Shown in pieces: positions 36,601 through 48,020 of a DNA stretch of 64,000 nucleotides. The translations under genes were made by a program, and so were the position numbers. Positions within the stretch are counted from its first letter, which is position 1; each line of letters starts with the position of its first letter. Where the stretch lies: positions 20,391,501 through 20,455,500 of the forward strand of contig CM075654.1 of NCBI GenBank assembly GCA_037953625.1. Reading direction: 5' to 3'. This stretch comes from Crotalaria pallida. Lineage: Eukaryota > Streptophyta > Magnoliopsida > Fabales > Fabaceae. The notes beneath the pieces were generated by a model, which saw only the letters and a list, made by a program, of their open reading frames with translations, was not told the origin of the DNA and ran no database searches.

Positions 36601-36698
36601 TAGAATACTTTTCCAAAAATCTTTTATAAATCAGGACTTCGGGGTTTATTTTAACCAAATTCGTTCTCGCACGTATGGGAAAAATGCGGGGTGTTACA
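30696..36698 (-). mobile_element. Giant 6.0-kb solo LTR of the non-autonomous family
   Basis: It is bounded by TGTAACACCGCG and GCGGGGTGTTACA with TSD TGACG on both sides (30691-30695; 36699-36703). Its left end (CGATTTGGCAACTTGAAAAC) is the reverse complement of the 3' end of the LTRs at 57391 and 63317. Its right end matches their 5' end TGTAACACCCCGCATTTT. No tRNA-type primer site or internal LTR boundary is seen, so it is a solo LTR in reverse orientation, about 1.1 kb longer than the 52498 copies. No coding frame is conserved with those copies. Confidence 0.85.
35701..35710 (-). promoter_or_regulatory. TATA box of the giant LTR
   Basis: CTATATATCC on the minus strand. It is followed by CAATTCATTTCTCTTC-type leader sequence, which looks like a plant 5' untranslated region. 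Confidence 0.5.
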
Positions 36699-36703
36699 TG
36701 ACG

Positions 36704-37829
36704 CGATCAATGCACACACCCAGTTCGCGTCTTCTATGACCAGGAGCACTACCTCCGATAATTCTATGGAGTTAGGAGTGTCCATAACTGCGAGCACCCA
36801 GTACTCGTCTTACAGTGACGCATCTCGGCGACTTACGCGATCAATACACGCACCTAGTACGCGTCTGCTATGACCAGGAACACATCCCACCGATTCCGTG
36901 CTCGGAACCTTGTGTGAATCATAACTGCGAGTACCCAGTACCCATCTTACAGCTGCACATACCCAGTATGCGTCTGACGCGATCAATGCACGCACCCGGT
37001 ACGCGTCTGCTATGACCCGATCACACAACCATTTCTCTTTAATTATCCTTTTTTAATCATGTCTTTTAGTTCGGCCCATCTCGGCTCAACCCTTTAAATT
37101 ATTCCTCTTTACAGTAATCTCATTATTCTCTTAGCTCGGCCTCTCTCGGCTCACCCTGTTATTCATCCCTTAATTATTCCCATTATCCTCTTAACCATTT
37201 CTTAGCTCGGTCTATCTCGGCTAAACCCGGTAACCATTCCCTCTTTCCATTAACCTTTCTCATTATCTGACTTATTACTCTATCTCTCCTACTTTCCATC
37301 TCTACCATTTTCTCATACCCATTCCCAACGTAACTCAGCTCGGCCACATACATGAATCATCAATGTCAAAACTCATAAACATTTATACACAAAGTTCATA
37401 AACACTTATACCACCACAACAATAAGAATAAATCATTCAACAAATCCATCATGTAAATACCAACATATAGCATAAAACAATATTCTTCCCTACTTCAAAC
37501 TCATGTTTCTAGTTCATTTATTAGTTCCCTTTACCCTTTTTACCATTTCCTTTCTAACATTAACCTAGATCCATTTCCTAATCTAACACCCACTCTTAGT
37601 ACCCTTTATGAACACCCTAGAAACCCAAACTCAAGTAGAGGTAACACTCACTCCTTACCTCAAACCGTGTGAGATAAGAGTTGAGAGCTTGAGTGAGGCT
37701 TTCCTTGTTGCTTGACCTTGAGCTTACTCCCTTGAATCCTTTTCTCCAAGCTGCCACGAGCTCCTCCAAGCTGCACACTAGCTCCACCAGCCACACACGA
37801 ACTCCACAGCGGTCCAGGGACTCCGGAAC
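36704..37829. mobile_element. Family H LTR, right segment with minisatellite
   Basis: Continues from 30690 after the giant solo LTR. The minisatellite (36704-37020) has units containing GCGATCAATGCACRCACCC and TCTGCTATGACC. After it come AGCTCGGC-rich sequence and the same terminal block as 7605-7680. It ends where the Tekay LTR starts at 37830. The short frames through this region are by-products of the repeat. Confidence 0.65.
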
Positions 37830-38567
37830 TGTGACACCCTTCCGAATTACCCAAGTTTAATATAGTACTTAAGCTATTATATTGGATAATATATGGACTT
37901 GTGAGTATTAAGAAAATATGTAAGTGAAATTTTTTTTCTTTTTAAAGCGGGTGCACAAATCAACACTTGGAATTCTTGGAGAATAAACTCTAAAGCATTT
38001 CGAAACAGTTGTATCGAATTCGGCGATTTCTAAAACCTTTTCAAAAGTTGGGTAACATTCGTCTTTTGAAATCGTTTTTATATCATAGAAAATAACTAAA
38101 GCTACCCTTGCTTTATTTGATAAAACTGATACCATCGAATAGTTTTCACAGCCGAACTCTCAAATAGATTAAATCAGAGTAAGCGGAAATTATAGGACTA
38201 TGCAACTAATAGTAATATAACCATAGGTATATACATATATATGAAAAGAGTTATAAGTACATAGTCCCAACATCAAGTCTCCAAGATCCAAAATACAAGT
38301 CCACAAACAGATCTACATAGTAGTGCAACCAAAACCCTAGAGTACTCCAAAAGTATATCTACAACATATATACATAACCAAAATATAACTCTAGGGGTGG
38401 TCACGTAGATCTGGCAGCATCAGATGTAGTAGTAGTGATAGCAGTAGTCTCCAAGAAGCAAAAGTAGTAAGGTAGTAGCATCATCATCAACACAGCAGCA
38501 GCAAGTCTCCTCCTCAGCATCCACACACCGGATCCTCTGATCCACATCATACACCATACGCACATAC

Positions 38568-39038
38568 CTAGGGATCGTCGTCCCTCCAATCACTCCCAGT
38601 AGAATGCATGACAGGCTCGTCTCCGCTCGCGTCCTCCACCGGATCCTCCTCGATCTCATCCGAGGAAGAATGTACCCTACCACTGGGTACTGGGTCAGGT
38701 GATGGTGAAACCCTGACTGGGCTCCTCGGATCAGAAGGGGGAGTCTCCTCGCGGACGACTCTAGAAGTAAAAGGGTGAGAGCGGGTAGGTCGAAAATGAA
38801 AACTATGATAAGAACGAGCTGGTCGTGTGGGAGGTGGTCCATGGTAAGTGTAAAACGGGGGTACGTGCATAGTGTATATGATGGGAATCCTAAACCTACG
38901 AGGACGGAATCGCATCAGCGGATTCGGGTGGTAGAAGGTAATCTCTACCTCTCCCTCGAACACCGCGCGATGGTCCTCATAGATCCATATGCCACTAGGA
39001 AGTGGACGGATCTCGATGCAAGCAATGTAACGAGACAT
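38568..39038 (-). CDS. LTR-encoded small protein of unknown family
   Basis: An intact frame of 156 residues inside the LTR, in the same direction as gag-pol. The ATG at 39038 is chosen because it aligns with the ATG of the homologue at 25089, and a splice-acceptor-like TGCCCTTGTAG ends 3 bases upstream of both. Residues 1-60 form a dense conserved block (IEIRPLPSGIWIYEDHRA, then FEGEVEITFYHPNP and RPRRFRIPIIYTMHVPP). Residues 60-110 are rich in Pro, Arg, Ser and His. The C-terminus is acidic and ends STGSDWRDDDP. The stop TAG is followed at once by GTATGT, a possible splice donor. No signal peptide or membrane segment is evident. The basic and acidic halves could suit a nucleic-acid or chromatin partner, but this is inference. 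Confidence 0.7.
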   Translation of the reverse strand: MSRYIACIEIRPLPSGIWIYEDHRAVFEGEVEITFYHPNPLMRFRPRRFRIPIIYTMHVPPFYTYHGPPPTRPARSYHSFHFRPTRSHPFTSRVVREETPPSDPRSPVRVSPSPDPVPSGRVHSSSDEIEEDPVEDASGDEPVMHSTGSDWRDDDP

Positions 39039-39757
39039 CACCTACAAGGGCATAGGGGTAAGCATGTCTATACACATAATCAACAGAGAATAAATTGTAC
39101 AATGTGAATATGTAAATATGCAATCATAAATAACAATCACATTTAGCACTTAGCAAGTATTGAATGCAAGTAGGATGCTCACACTTGTTTCATTTATCAC
39201 AATTAATGCAAATGACTGGCATGATGCATGAATTTAGCTCTCAAGCCTATCTCCATCATTCTATGTCACTCTCTGACGTCCATCCCTGACAACCCAGAAC
39301 TCAACAGTGCGTTGTATTCCTAGGTATATAACAATTCGTACATTCACCTAGAATGTACACGACAAGCTTGGAATCCATGCCACCCGAGCATATCCCGTCA
39401 TCCAAACGGTATAACCATATCGGCATCCACTCAGCCGACCACGTCAACGACGTGTCATCAAGCAAGCGTATTGGCACTCCCAGAGGCCCTCAACATGTTT
39501 ACCAAAAACATGATATACGACTTATCATCCAAACTCCAGTATGAATGCATTAACTTCACTTAGAAGGAATTGATTGATGTTTTGTCCTTTTATTAATACA
39601 TTACGTGCCTCCCGAGCAACGTATCATTATTCAAATGAAAACATCATAACGTTAATCAATTTCCTTTAAGTCTGGGATCACTTGGTTTATTGTCCTTTAT
39701 GTGTTACAAAATGGTTTAGAATTGGAAATGGTATTTTTTAAGTTTCTGACTAAAAAT

Positions 39758-40083
39758 ACTCGAGTGTTTTCCATAATACTCGAGTAATTCATCAGTTTCC
39801 AGATTTCACTCGAGTAGTTCGTAATTATACTCGAGTCGTTCATGTCCTTTTAGAGATTTAAGTTTTCAGATCTTCATAAATATACTCGAGTAATTCATGA
39901 GATACTCGAGTAGTTCTTTACCCAGAATACTCGAGTAGTTCATGTATTACTCGAGTTGTTCATCAATTTTTACTCTTGTTGCATCTGAAATACTCGAGTG
40001 CCAAGCCTGACTCTCAAGTTGGTGCGCCAATTTTCACACTGATGCACCACGAAATACTCGAGTGTTAAGCCATATACTCGAGT
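39758..40083. repeat. Array of paired palindromes in LTR 1
   Basis: ACTCGAGT copies start at 39758/39778, 39808/39829, 39884/39904, 39929/39949, 39992 (partner at 40010 decayed) and 40056/40076. Between them is a pair of a different word, GGTGCGCC and GATGCACC (centres near 40024 and 40044). Spacing inside pairs is 20-21 bp. Confidence 0.88.
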
Positions 40084-40980
40084 ATTTTCAGGCAGAACAG
40101 GCTGAAACTTGGTTTTTACATACCATTTCAATTTCTAAACATTTTTAACCCAAACCAATGATCACAATAGTTCATATACCATATATTGAACATGTTACCA
40201 TACTCATTTCATATCAAATAACAAATTTGACAGAGAATCAATCATTTATGCATAAAATACACAATTTAGCACTTCAACACCTCAAATTGCAAAATAAACA
40301 CAATACTCATGAAATAATGTTCATTTAAGCTTGCATGCATGATTTAGAACTTGCTCAACACAGTCATAGATCATGGCTTGTTCTCCAAACCAAAGTTCCT
40401 ATTCAAGCTAAGCCCTTAGAGCCTCTTGATGGCTCTCTAACACAATTAATGGAATTTAAACTCTATCTAGTGTAAGAAATTACTTCCCCTTACCTCTCAG
40501 ACATTTTCCAACCAAGAATTGACCAGAAAAAGGCTCCACAACTCTCAGACCAACTTCAAGCACCACATGCAGAGCATTTTGAGTGCAACACCAAAGTGGA
40601 ATTGGTTTACATATGAAACAGAGAATAAAATTAGGGAAATTAGATTTTCTAAACTCTATGCAACATAATCTAACTAAGGAAACCAAATTTGAGACTCAAG
40701 GATTCATGAGCTTACCAGAAATCAAAACCAAAGTAAGCTCCAGAAATAGTTTTGACAGCACAAGCTCCAACTTCCAGCCCTTGAATCTTCCACTACACTC
40801 ACTCAATTCTCACGATTTTACTTTCTATACAAAGCTCAAGATGTAAGCTTTGTATTCGTGTATCGTTTGTGTTTTGAATCTGAACAGAGAATGAGAATCG
40901 AAGAGAATGAATTCGGAACCCTAACTTCAACAACTATAGCAAGATTGAGCAAAATTCTCAACTAAGAGATGTTGATGAGC

Positions 40981-40988
40981 TTATATAG
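40981..40988 (-). promoter_or_regulatory. TATA box of Tekay LTR 1
   Basis: CTATATAA on the minus strand, 130 bp from the near palindrome edge at 41118. Confidence 0.65.
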
Positions 40989-41117
40989 GAATAGAGAGAG
41001 CTCATGCACGTCGACACGCCACCCATGGCGTTGGCAAAACGGTGTTTTCGTGGCAGGAAGAGGAAATCGTTCACGGTGACTCACCAAACGCACTCACTCG
41101 TGCAGTTTGACCCAGAA

Positions 41118-41146
41118 TACTCGAGTATTCAGAAAATACTCGAGTA
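41118..41146. promoter_or_regulatory. Promoter-proximal ACTCGAGT pair in LTR 1
   Basis: TACTCGAGTA at 41118-41127 and 41137-41146, spaced 19 bp, about 260 bp from the LTR terminus. Confidence 0.85.
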
Positions 41147-41408
41147 TTTTGCCCAATTTTTGAAAAATAATTATTTTATTTTCTTTCCCTCCAAAACCTT
41201 TTACTATAATTACCTCTAGGTCCCAATCCAGGGACTAATATGCAAAATATTTATTTTATGCATTATTATATTTATTAAATCAATTCACACACATATACTA
41301 ACTATATGAACACATATTTTAATCAAGGATTAATATAGAAATAATTAATTATAATTAATTTATAATTAACATTTCATTAATCAGGGATTAAAATTTCGGG
41401 GTGTTACA

Positions 41409-41424
41409 CTACTCCCCCACTTAC
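41409..41424 (-). promoter_or_regulatory. Polypurine tract, Tekay unit 1
   Basis: Minus strand GTAAGTGGGGGAGTAG immediately before the 3' LTR. Confidence 0.85.
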
Positions 41425-41450
41425 AAGGAATTTCGTCCCCGAAATTCAAC

Positions 41451-44400
41451 TTATACAAACAAGTCAGGATAGTCCTGACGCATCTTATCCTCTAATTCCC
41501 ACGATGCCTCTATTACATTGCCACAAACCCAGACGACTTTGACCAGACAAATGTCCTTCCCTCTAAGCTGTTTGACTCTTCGGTCTTCAATACGAACTGG
41601 CATAGCTTTGAAGGTTAGGTTCTCATGAATTTCTAAGTCATCCGGTTGGATTCTAAGGACAACGGTGGGGTCATGGACATATCTTTTTAATTGAGACACA
41701 TGGAATACATTATGAAGGTTAGCCAATGACGGGGGGCAGAGCCAATTGATAGGCTACTGGGCCGACTCTTTTAAGAATTTGATAGGGACCAATAAACTTA
41801 GGTGATAGTTTCTGGGTTTTCAGGGCTCTACTAACACCTTTGGTTGGTACTATTCTAATGAATACATGGTCTCCTTCGGCGAACTCTAAAGGTTTTCTTC
41901 TTTTATCAGCATAGCTTTTCTGCCTACTTTGAGCTGCTCTCATCTTCTCTTGTATCATCTTGATCTTCTCAGTCGTCTCTAGCACAAAATCTGGTCCAAC
42001 CAGAGAACTCTCCCCCACATGAAACCAGCATAACGGCGTTCGACACTTTCTTCCATACAAAGCTTCAAATGGTGCCATTCCAATACTCGTGTGACAACTG
42101 TTGTTGTAAGTGAACTCCACGAGTGGCAACATCTGCTCCCAATTCCCTTGTCCTTCCAAAGCACAGGCTCGTAAGATGTCCTCCAGCGACTGAATAGTCC
42201 TCTTCGTCTGACCATCAGTCTGAGGATGGTATGCAGAACTCAACTTCAATCTTGAACCCAAGGCTCTATGAAGATCTTCCCAAAACTTCGATGTAAACCT
42301 CGGATCGCGATCTGACACAATGCTTGATGGTACCCCATGCAGACGAACAACTTCCTTGATATACAACTGGGTGAACTTCTCCAAAGAGTAGTGCATGTTA
42401 ACAGGAATAAAATGCGCCGACTTGGTTAGACAATCCACGATCACCCAAATTGCATCATGACTAGTGGCTGTCCTTGGCAATCCCGACACAAAATCCATCG
42501 AGATACTATCCCATTTCCACAACGGAATTTCCAAAGGAAGTAATTCTCCTCCTGGCCTTTGGTGTTCCACCTTGGCCTTCTGACATACCAAACAACATGC
42601 CACATACTCAGCCACGTCCTTTTTCAAACCAGGCCACCAGAATATCCTTTTCAGGTCTTGATACATTTTGGTCGCTCCCGGGTGCATACTCATCTTGCTC
42701 TTATGTGCTTCATCCAGAATCATCCTTCTTACTTCCGGATCATCAGGCACACATATCCTTGTTCTAAAACGAAGGATTCCGTCCTTCCCCTCTTGAAATT
42801 CCAACTCCTTACCTTCTGCCATCAGTTTCTTCTTTTCCATGATTCTCTCATCCTTACATTGCAATTCCCGAATCCTTTGCCGAAACTCATTAGCAATCTG
42901 CAGCATCCCCATCTTAATACTTGTCGGCTCCACTTGCATCGTCAGGCTTAAATCCCGGAACTCCTCTATTAACGCAGCTTCTCTGACCATCATTGCACTG
43001 ATGTGGATTGCCTTTCTACTCAATGCATCCGCCACGACGTTTGCCTTCCCAGGATGGTAATAGAGCTCGAACTCATAATCTTTCAAAAACTCCATCCATC
43101 GACGCTGCCTCATATTCAACTCCTTCTGATCGAAGAGGTACTTTAAACTCTTATGGTCACTAAATATCCGGAACATAGTGCCATAGAGGTAGTGCCTCCA
43201 AATCTTTAGAGCGAAAACAACCGCTGCCAACTCGAGATCATGAGTTGGATAGTTCATCTCATGAACTTTTAGCTGTCTCGAGGCGTAGGCGACGACTTGC
43301 CCTTCTTGCATCAAAACACTCCCAAGACCTTGTTTCGATGCATCACAATACACATCAAAACTCTTCTGTGTATCGGGCAGAACCAATACAGGAGATGATG
43401 TCAACCTTTCCTTCAACTCTTGAAAACTCCTTTCACATTTCTCATCCCATAGAAATGGTTGATCTTTCCGAGTCAATTTCGTCAAAGGCAGTGCGATCTT
43501 TGAGAATCCTTCAATAAATCTTCTATAGTAGCCAGCCAAACCAAGAAAGCTTCTCACCTCCGTGACCGACTTTGGTTGCTCCCATTGCAAAACCGAACTT
43601 ACCTTCGTCGGATCAACGGCTATTCCTTTGTCCGAAATCACATTTCCCAAGAACTTAACCTCCTTCAGCCAAAACTCACACTTTGTAAGTTTGGCGTACA
43701 ACTGCTTCTCCTTTAAGATGCTCAACACTATCCCCAAGTGTTGAGCATGCTCCTCTGGGCTCTTAGAGTAAATAAGGATATCATCAATGAACACAACCAC
43801 GAATGAATCTAAATAAAGTCTAAAGATCCGATTCGTGTAGTCCATGAAGATAGCTGGTGCATTAGTCAATCTGAATGGCATCACAACATACTCATAATGT
43901 CCGTATCGAGATCGGAATGCAGTCTTAGAGATATCCTCTTCTCTAATCCTGATTTGATGGTACCCCGACCTCAAATCAATCTTGGAAAATATTGAAGCCC
44001 CACGGACTTGATCCATAAGGTCATCTATCCTCGGCAATGGATACTTGTTCTTGATCGTGACCTTATTCAATTGTCTGTAGTCGATGCACATCCTCATGCT
44101 GCCATCCTTCTTCTTGACAAACAAAACCGGAGCACCCCAAGGTGACACGCTTGGTCGAATCATCTGCTTCTGCAACAGATCCTCAATCTGCTTCTTCATT
44201 TCAGCCATTTCCGGTGGTGCCATTCTATAAGGAGCAATAGAAATGGGACCAGCTCCCGGAACTAGATCGATACCGAATTTAATCTCTCTTCTTGGTGGCA
44301 GACCAGGTATCTCGTCAGCAAATACTTTCGGAAAGTCTCTGACAATAGGGATCTCTTCCATCCTTGGACCATTCTCCTCCACCTCAGAGTTGAACAGGCA

Positions 44401-45786
44401 CACGTAGCCGGAGGGTTTTGAATTTCTATAGGTCACTACTTTTCTATCACAATCAATGATTACTTGGTTTTGACTTAACTAGTCCATTCCCAAGATCACA
44501 TCTAATTGTGCCAAGGGTAAGCAGATCAAATCCACTTTAGAGGTTTGTCCTAACACTTCTATATAGCAGTTAAGACATGCTCTAGAAACAACTACAGGAG
44601 CATTAGTAGGGGTTTCTACTTTGAGGGTACAGGGCATCTCAGACATACTCAAACCCAAACGTTCTACACATTCATATGAAACAAATGAATGCGTTGCACC
44701 AGAATCAAACAAAACAAGACAAGGCTGACCATTAAGCAAGTATTTACCTTGCACCAGATCAGAGGATTGGTTTGCATCCACACCACTAAGGGTGAAGACC
44801 CTTCCTTGAGCCATAGGTCTATCAGCAGCTCCTCTTGTGTTAGCCTTGACCGGTTCCTTGCAGTCTCTAGCAAAATGTCCCGGCTTCCCACAATTGAAAC
44901 ATCCACTTGTTCCCCAACAAACACGGCCATAGTGGTTGCGCTTGCACTTATCAAAGAATGGAGCATCGCCCCGAAAATTCTTTCCATCCGAACCACCAGC
45001 TTTTCCCTTGCCTTTCCCTCGGCGATCATACGGACCTTTGCCTCGATTATTGAAACCTTTACGTCTTTGAGGTCCATAGTTCTGATTGTCCTTCTTTTCT
45101 GAGACTTGCACCTCCTCAGCCTTTGTGTCATCTTCATACATCCTACACATGTCCACAAGTGCAGGAAAGCTTTGAATCCGTTGATAACTGAATATCGACT
45201 TCAACTTGGGCCTCAAGCCTCCCTCAAACTTAATGCATTTGCTTCTTTCATCTGGATTGTTCTGATAATATGGAGAGTACTTCATAAGCTCCTCAAACTT
45301 GGCCGCGTACTCACCCACACTCATATTACCTTGCTTCAGCTGCAAGAATTCTACCTCCTTCTTTCTCCTTAGATCCTCAGGGAAATACTTATGGAGAAAC
45401 TTCTCCATGAATATACCCCAACTCACTTCCCTTCCTTCATATTGCAGAAGTTGCATCGTGTGATTCCACCAATTCTCAGCTTCATCCTCCAACATGTATG
45501 TTGCATACGCCACCTTCTGAGCATCAGAACACTCCAACGTTCTCAGAATCTTATCCATGGTGTGAATCCATTTATTGGCCTCTTCCGGTTTAAATCCTCC
45601 TTCAAACTTTGGCGGATTGCAACTCCTGAAATCAGCCAGAGTCTTCGCCTCAGCGTTACCCACATTACACTGGTGAGGCGGGTTAACCGGTTGAGATGGT
45701 TGTTGAGATTGTCATTGCATAGCCTCCAACACCGTGGTGATTCGTTCTAACATCGCATTGGTGTGATTTTGGTTTCTAGTTGCCAT
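41451..45786 (-). pseudogene. gag-pol: Tekay gag-pol polyprotein, unit 1
   Basis: A single gag-pol frame from the ATG at 45786. The domain order is Gag (ANKWIHTMDKIL ... FMEKFLHKYFP), CCHC knuckle CFNCGKPGHFARDC, protease LFDSGATHSF, reverse transcriptase (FIDDILIYS), RNase H (YCDASKQG, DLELAAVVFALK, FSDHKSLKYLF), integrase and a chromodomain-like tail (VKVVWVCGNVIEASWELEDKM). Lesions are a TGA at 45712-45714, a TAG at 44479-44481 just after protease, and a one-base insertion in a C6 run at about 41732 that cuts off the tail. In integrase the position of the catalytic Glu (36 residues after Asp of SDRDPRF) is Lys, in the motif DGQTKRTIQ. The polyprotein therefore looks inactive even apart from the stops. 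Confidence 0.93.
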
Positions 45787-46058
45787 ATTAGACCTGCGCT
45801 ATGGGCTTATGGTCACATATGCTGAACTAAAGAAACTTCCATTACACCCCTATAGTAAGACTATTGTTTAAACTTTTAAATCTACAATCAATTGTGTCTT
45901 GTACTCAAAAGAGACAAGATACAAACAAATCAAGGGTATCTAAAGCTCAACAAGCAAAATAATAACATTCAGAAGAGTATACATGCCCTGGAGATACCTG
46001 CTTGATGTTGATGGCTACCTTTCTGAAACTACTTCCACTACTACAGGATCTGGCTTTT
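45787..46058 (-). other. Untranslated leader, Tekay unit 1
   Basis: The stretch between the primer-binding site and the gag ATG. No open frame of note. Confidence 0.6.
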
Positions 46059-46070
46059 GCTCTGATACCA
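46059..46070 (-). promoter_or_regulatory. Primer-binding site, Tekay unit 1
   Basis: Minus strand TGGTATCAGAGC, 5 bases from the LTR end; it complements the 3' end of plant initiator tRNA-Met. Confidence 0.92.
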
Positions 46071-46814
46071 CTCAGTGTGACACCCTTCCGAATTACCCAT
46101 GTTTAATATAGTACTTAAGCTATTATATTGGATAATATATGGACTTGTGAGTATTAAGAAAATATGTAAGTGAAATTTTTTTTTCTTTTTAAAGCGGGTG
46201 CACAAATCAACACTTGGAATTCTTGGAGAATAAACTCTAAAGCATTTCGAAACAGTTGTATCGAATTCGGCGATTTCTAAAACCTTTTCAAAAGTTGGGT
46301 AAGATTCGTCTTTTGAAATCGTTTTTATATCATAGAAAATAACTAAAGCTACCCTTGCTTTATTTGATAAAACTGATACCATCGAATAGTTTTCACAGCC
46401 GAACTCTCAAATAGATTAAATCAGAGTAAGCGGAAATTATAGGACTATGCAACTAATAGTAATATAACCATAGGTATATACATATATATGAAAAGAGTTA
46501 TAAGTACATAGTCCCAACATCAAGTCTCCAAGATCCAAAATACAATTCCACAAACAGATCTACATAGCAGTGCAACCAAAACCCTAGAGTACTCCAAAAG
46601 TATATCTACAACATATATACATAACCAAAATATAACTCTAGGGGTGGTCACATAGATTTGGCAACATCAGATGTAGTGGTAGTGATAGCAGTAGTCTCCA
46701 AGAAGCAAAAGTAGTAAGGTAGTAGCATCATCATCAACACAGCAGCAGCAAGTCTCCTCCTCTGCATCCACACACGGGATCCTCTGATCCACATCATACA
46801 CCATACGCACATAC

Positions 46815-47285
46815 CTAGGGATCGTCGTCCCTCCAATCACTCCCAGTAGAATGCACGACAGGCTCGTCTCCGCTCGCGTCCTCCAACGGATCCTCCTCGA
46901 TCTCATCCGAGGAAGAATGTACCCTACCACTGGGTACTGGGTCAGGTGATGGTGAAACCCTGACTGGGCTCCTCGGATCAGAAGGGGGAGTCTCCTCGCG
47001 GACGACTCTAGAAGTAAAAGGGTGAGAGCGGGTAGGTCGAAAATGAAAACTATGATAAGAACGAGCTGGTCGTGTGGGAGGTGGTCCATGGTAAGTGTAA
47101 AACGGGGGTACGTGCATAGTGTATATGATGGGAATCCTAAACCTACGAGGACGGAATCGCATCAGCGGGTTCGGGTGGTAGAAGGTAATCTCTACCTCTC
47201 CCTCGAACACCGCGCGATGGTCCTCATAGATCCATATGCCACTAGGAAGTGGACGGATCTCGATGCAAGCAATGTAACGAGACAT
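46815..47285 (-). CDS. LTR-encoded small protein, copy in LTR 2
   Basis: Same 156-residue frame as 39038-38568 and also intact. It differs at two residues near the C-terminus (Val to Leu in EEDPxED, Met to Val in EPVxHS). LTR-to-LTR identity is expected from reverse transcription, so this copy is not independent evidence of selection. The splice-acceptor-like sequence before the ATG is unchanged. Confidence 0.7.
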   Translation of the reverse strand: MSRYIACIEIRPLPSGIWIYEDHRAVFEGEVEITFYHPNPLMRFRPRRFRIPIIYTMHVPPFYTYHGPPPTRPARSYHSFHFRPTRSHPFTSRVVREETPPSDPRSPVRVSPSPDPVPSGRVHSSSDEIEEDPLEDASGDEPVVHSTGSDWRDDDP

Positions 47286-47641
47286 CACCTACAAGGGCAT
47301 AGGGGTAAGCATGTCTATACACATAATCAACAGAGAATAAATTGTACAATGTGAATATGTAAATATGCAATCATAAATAACAATCACATTTAGCACTTAG
47401 CAAGTATTGAATGCAAGTAGGATGCTCACACTTGTTTCATTTATCACAATTAATGCAAATGACTGGTATGATGCATGAATTTAGCTCTCAAGCCTATCTC
47501 CATCATTCTATGTCACTCTCTGACGTCCATCCCTGACCACCCAGCACTCAACAGTGCGTTGTATTCCTAGGTATACAACAATTCGTACATTCACCTAGAA
47601 TGTACACGACAAGCTTGGAATCCATGCCACCCGAGCATATC

Positions 47642-47673
47642 CCGTCATCCAAACGGACCGTCATCCAAACGGT
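47642..47673. repeat. 16-bp tandem duplication in LTR 2
   Basis: CCGTCATCCAAACGGA occurs twice in a row here and once in LTR 1. It is the main length difference between the two LTRs. Confidence 0.9.
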
Positions 47674-48020
47674 ATAACCATATCGGCATCCACTCAGCCG
47701 ACCACGTCAACGACGTGTCATCAAGCAAGCGTATTGGCACTCCCAGAGGCCCTCCACATGTTTACAAAAAACATGATATACGACTTATCATCCAAACTCC
47801 AGTATGAATGCATTAACTTCACTTAGAAGGAATTGATTGATGTTTTGTCCTTTTATTAATACATTACGTGCCTCCCGAGCAACGTATCATTATTCAAATG
47901 AAAACATCATAACGTTAATCAATTTCCTTTAAGTCTGGGATCACTTGGTTTATTGTCCTTTATGTGTTACAAAATGGTTTAGAATTGGAAATGGTATTTT
48001 TTAAGTTTCTGACTAAAAAT

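Larger units (their letters stand above)
15459..37829. mobile_element. Family H LTR, split by three later insertions
   Basis: It starts TGTAACACCCTAAAC at 15459. It is interrupted by the Tat element (15906-30184) and by a giant solo LTR (30696-36698), then cut by the Tekay complex at 37830. The remaining H sequence is 15459-15905, 30190-30695 and 36704-37829, about 2.1 kb. TCAGAGTTAATAAGTGGAAG near 15580 is the counterpart of the CAGAGTAAGCGGAA landmark in Tekay LTRs. No open frame is seen in the H segments. Confidence 0.7.
37830..41408 (-). repeat. Tekay LTR 1
   Basis: TGTGACACCCTTCCG...TTTCGGGGTGTTACA, 3579 bp. In element direction it carries the palindrome pair, TATA box, palindrome array and a small ORF. 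Confidence 0.95.

Noticed and set aside
38401..38842. Other overlapping frames (62 and 140 codons) across the LTR ORF
   Set aside because: They overlap the conserved 156-residue frame in other phases and have no counterpart in the 22730 LTR.
42474..43744. Plus-strand frames of 60-130 codons opposite Tekay pol, repeated at 50694-51761
   Set aside because: They are antisense shadows of the gag-pol frame; the repetition only reflects the two element units.
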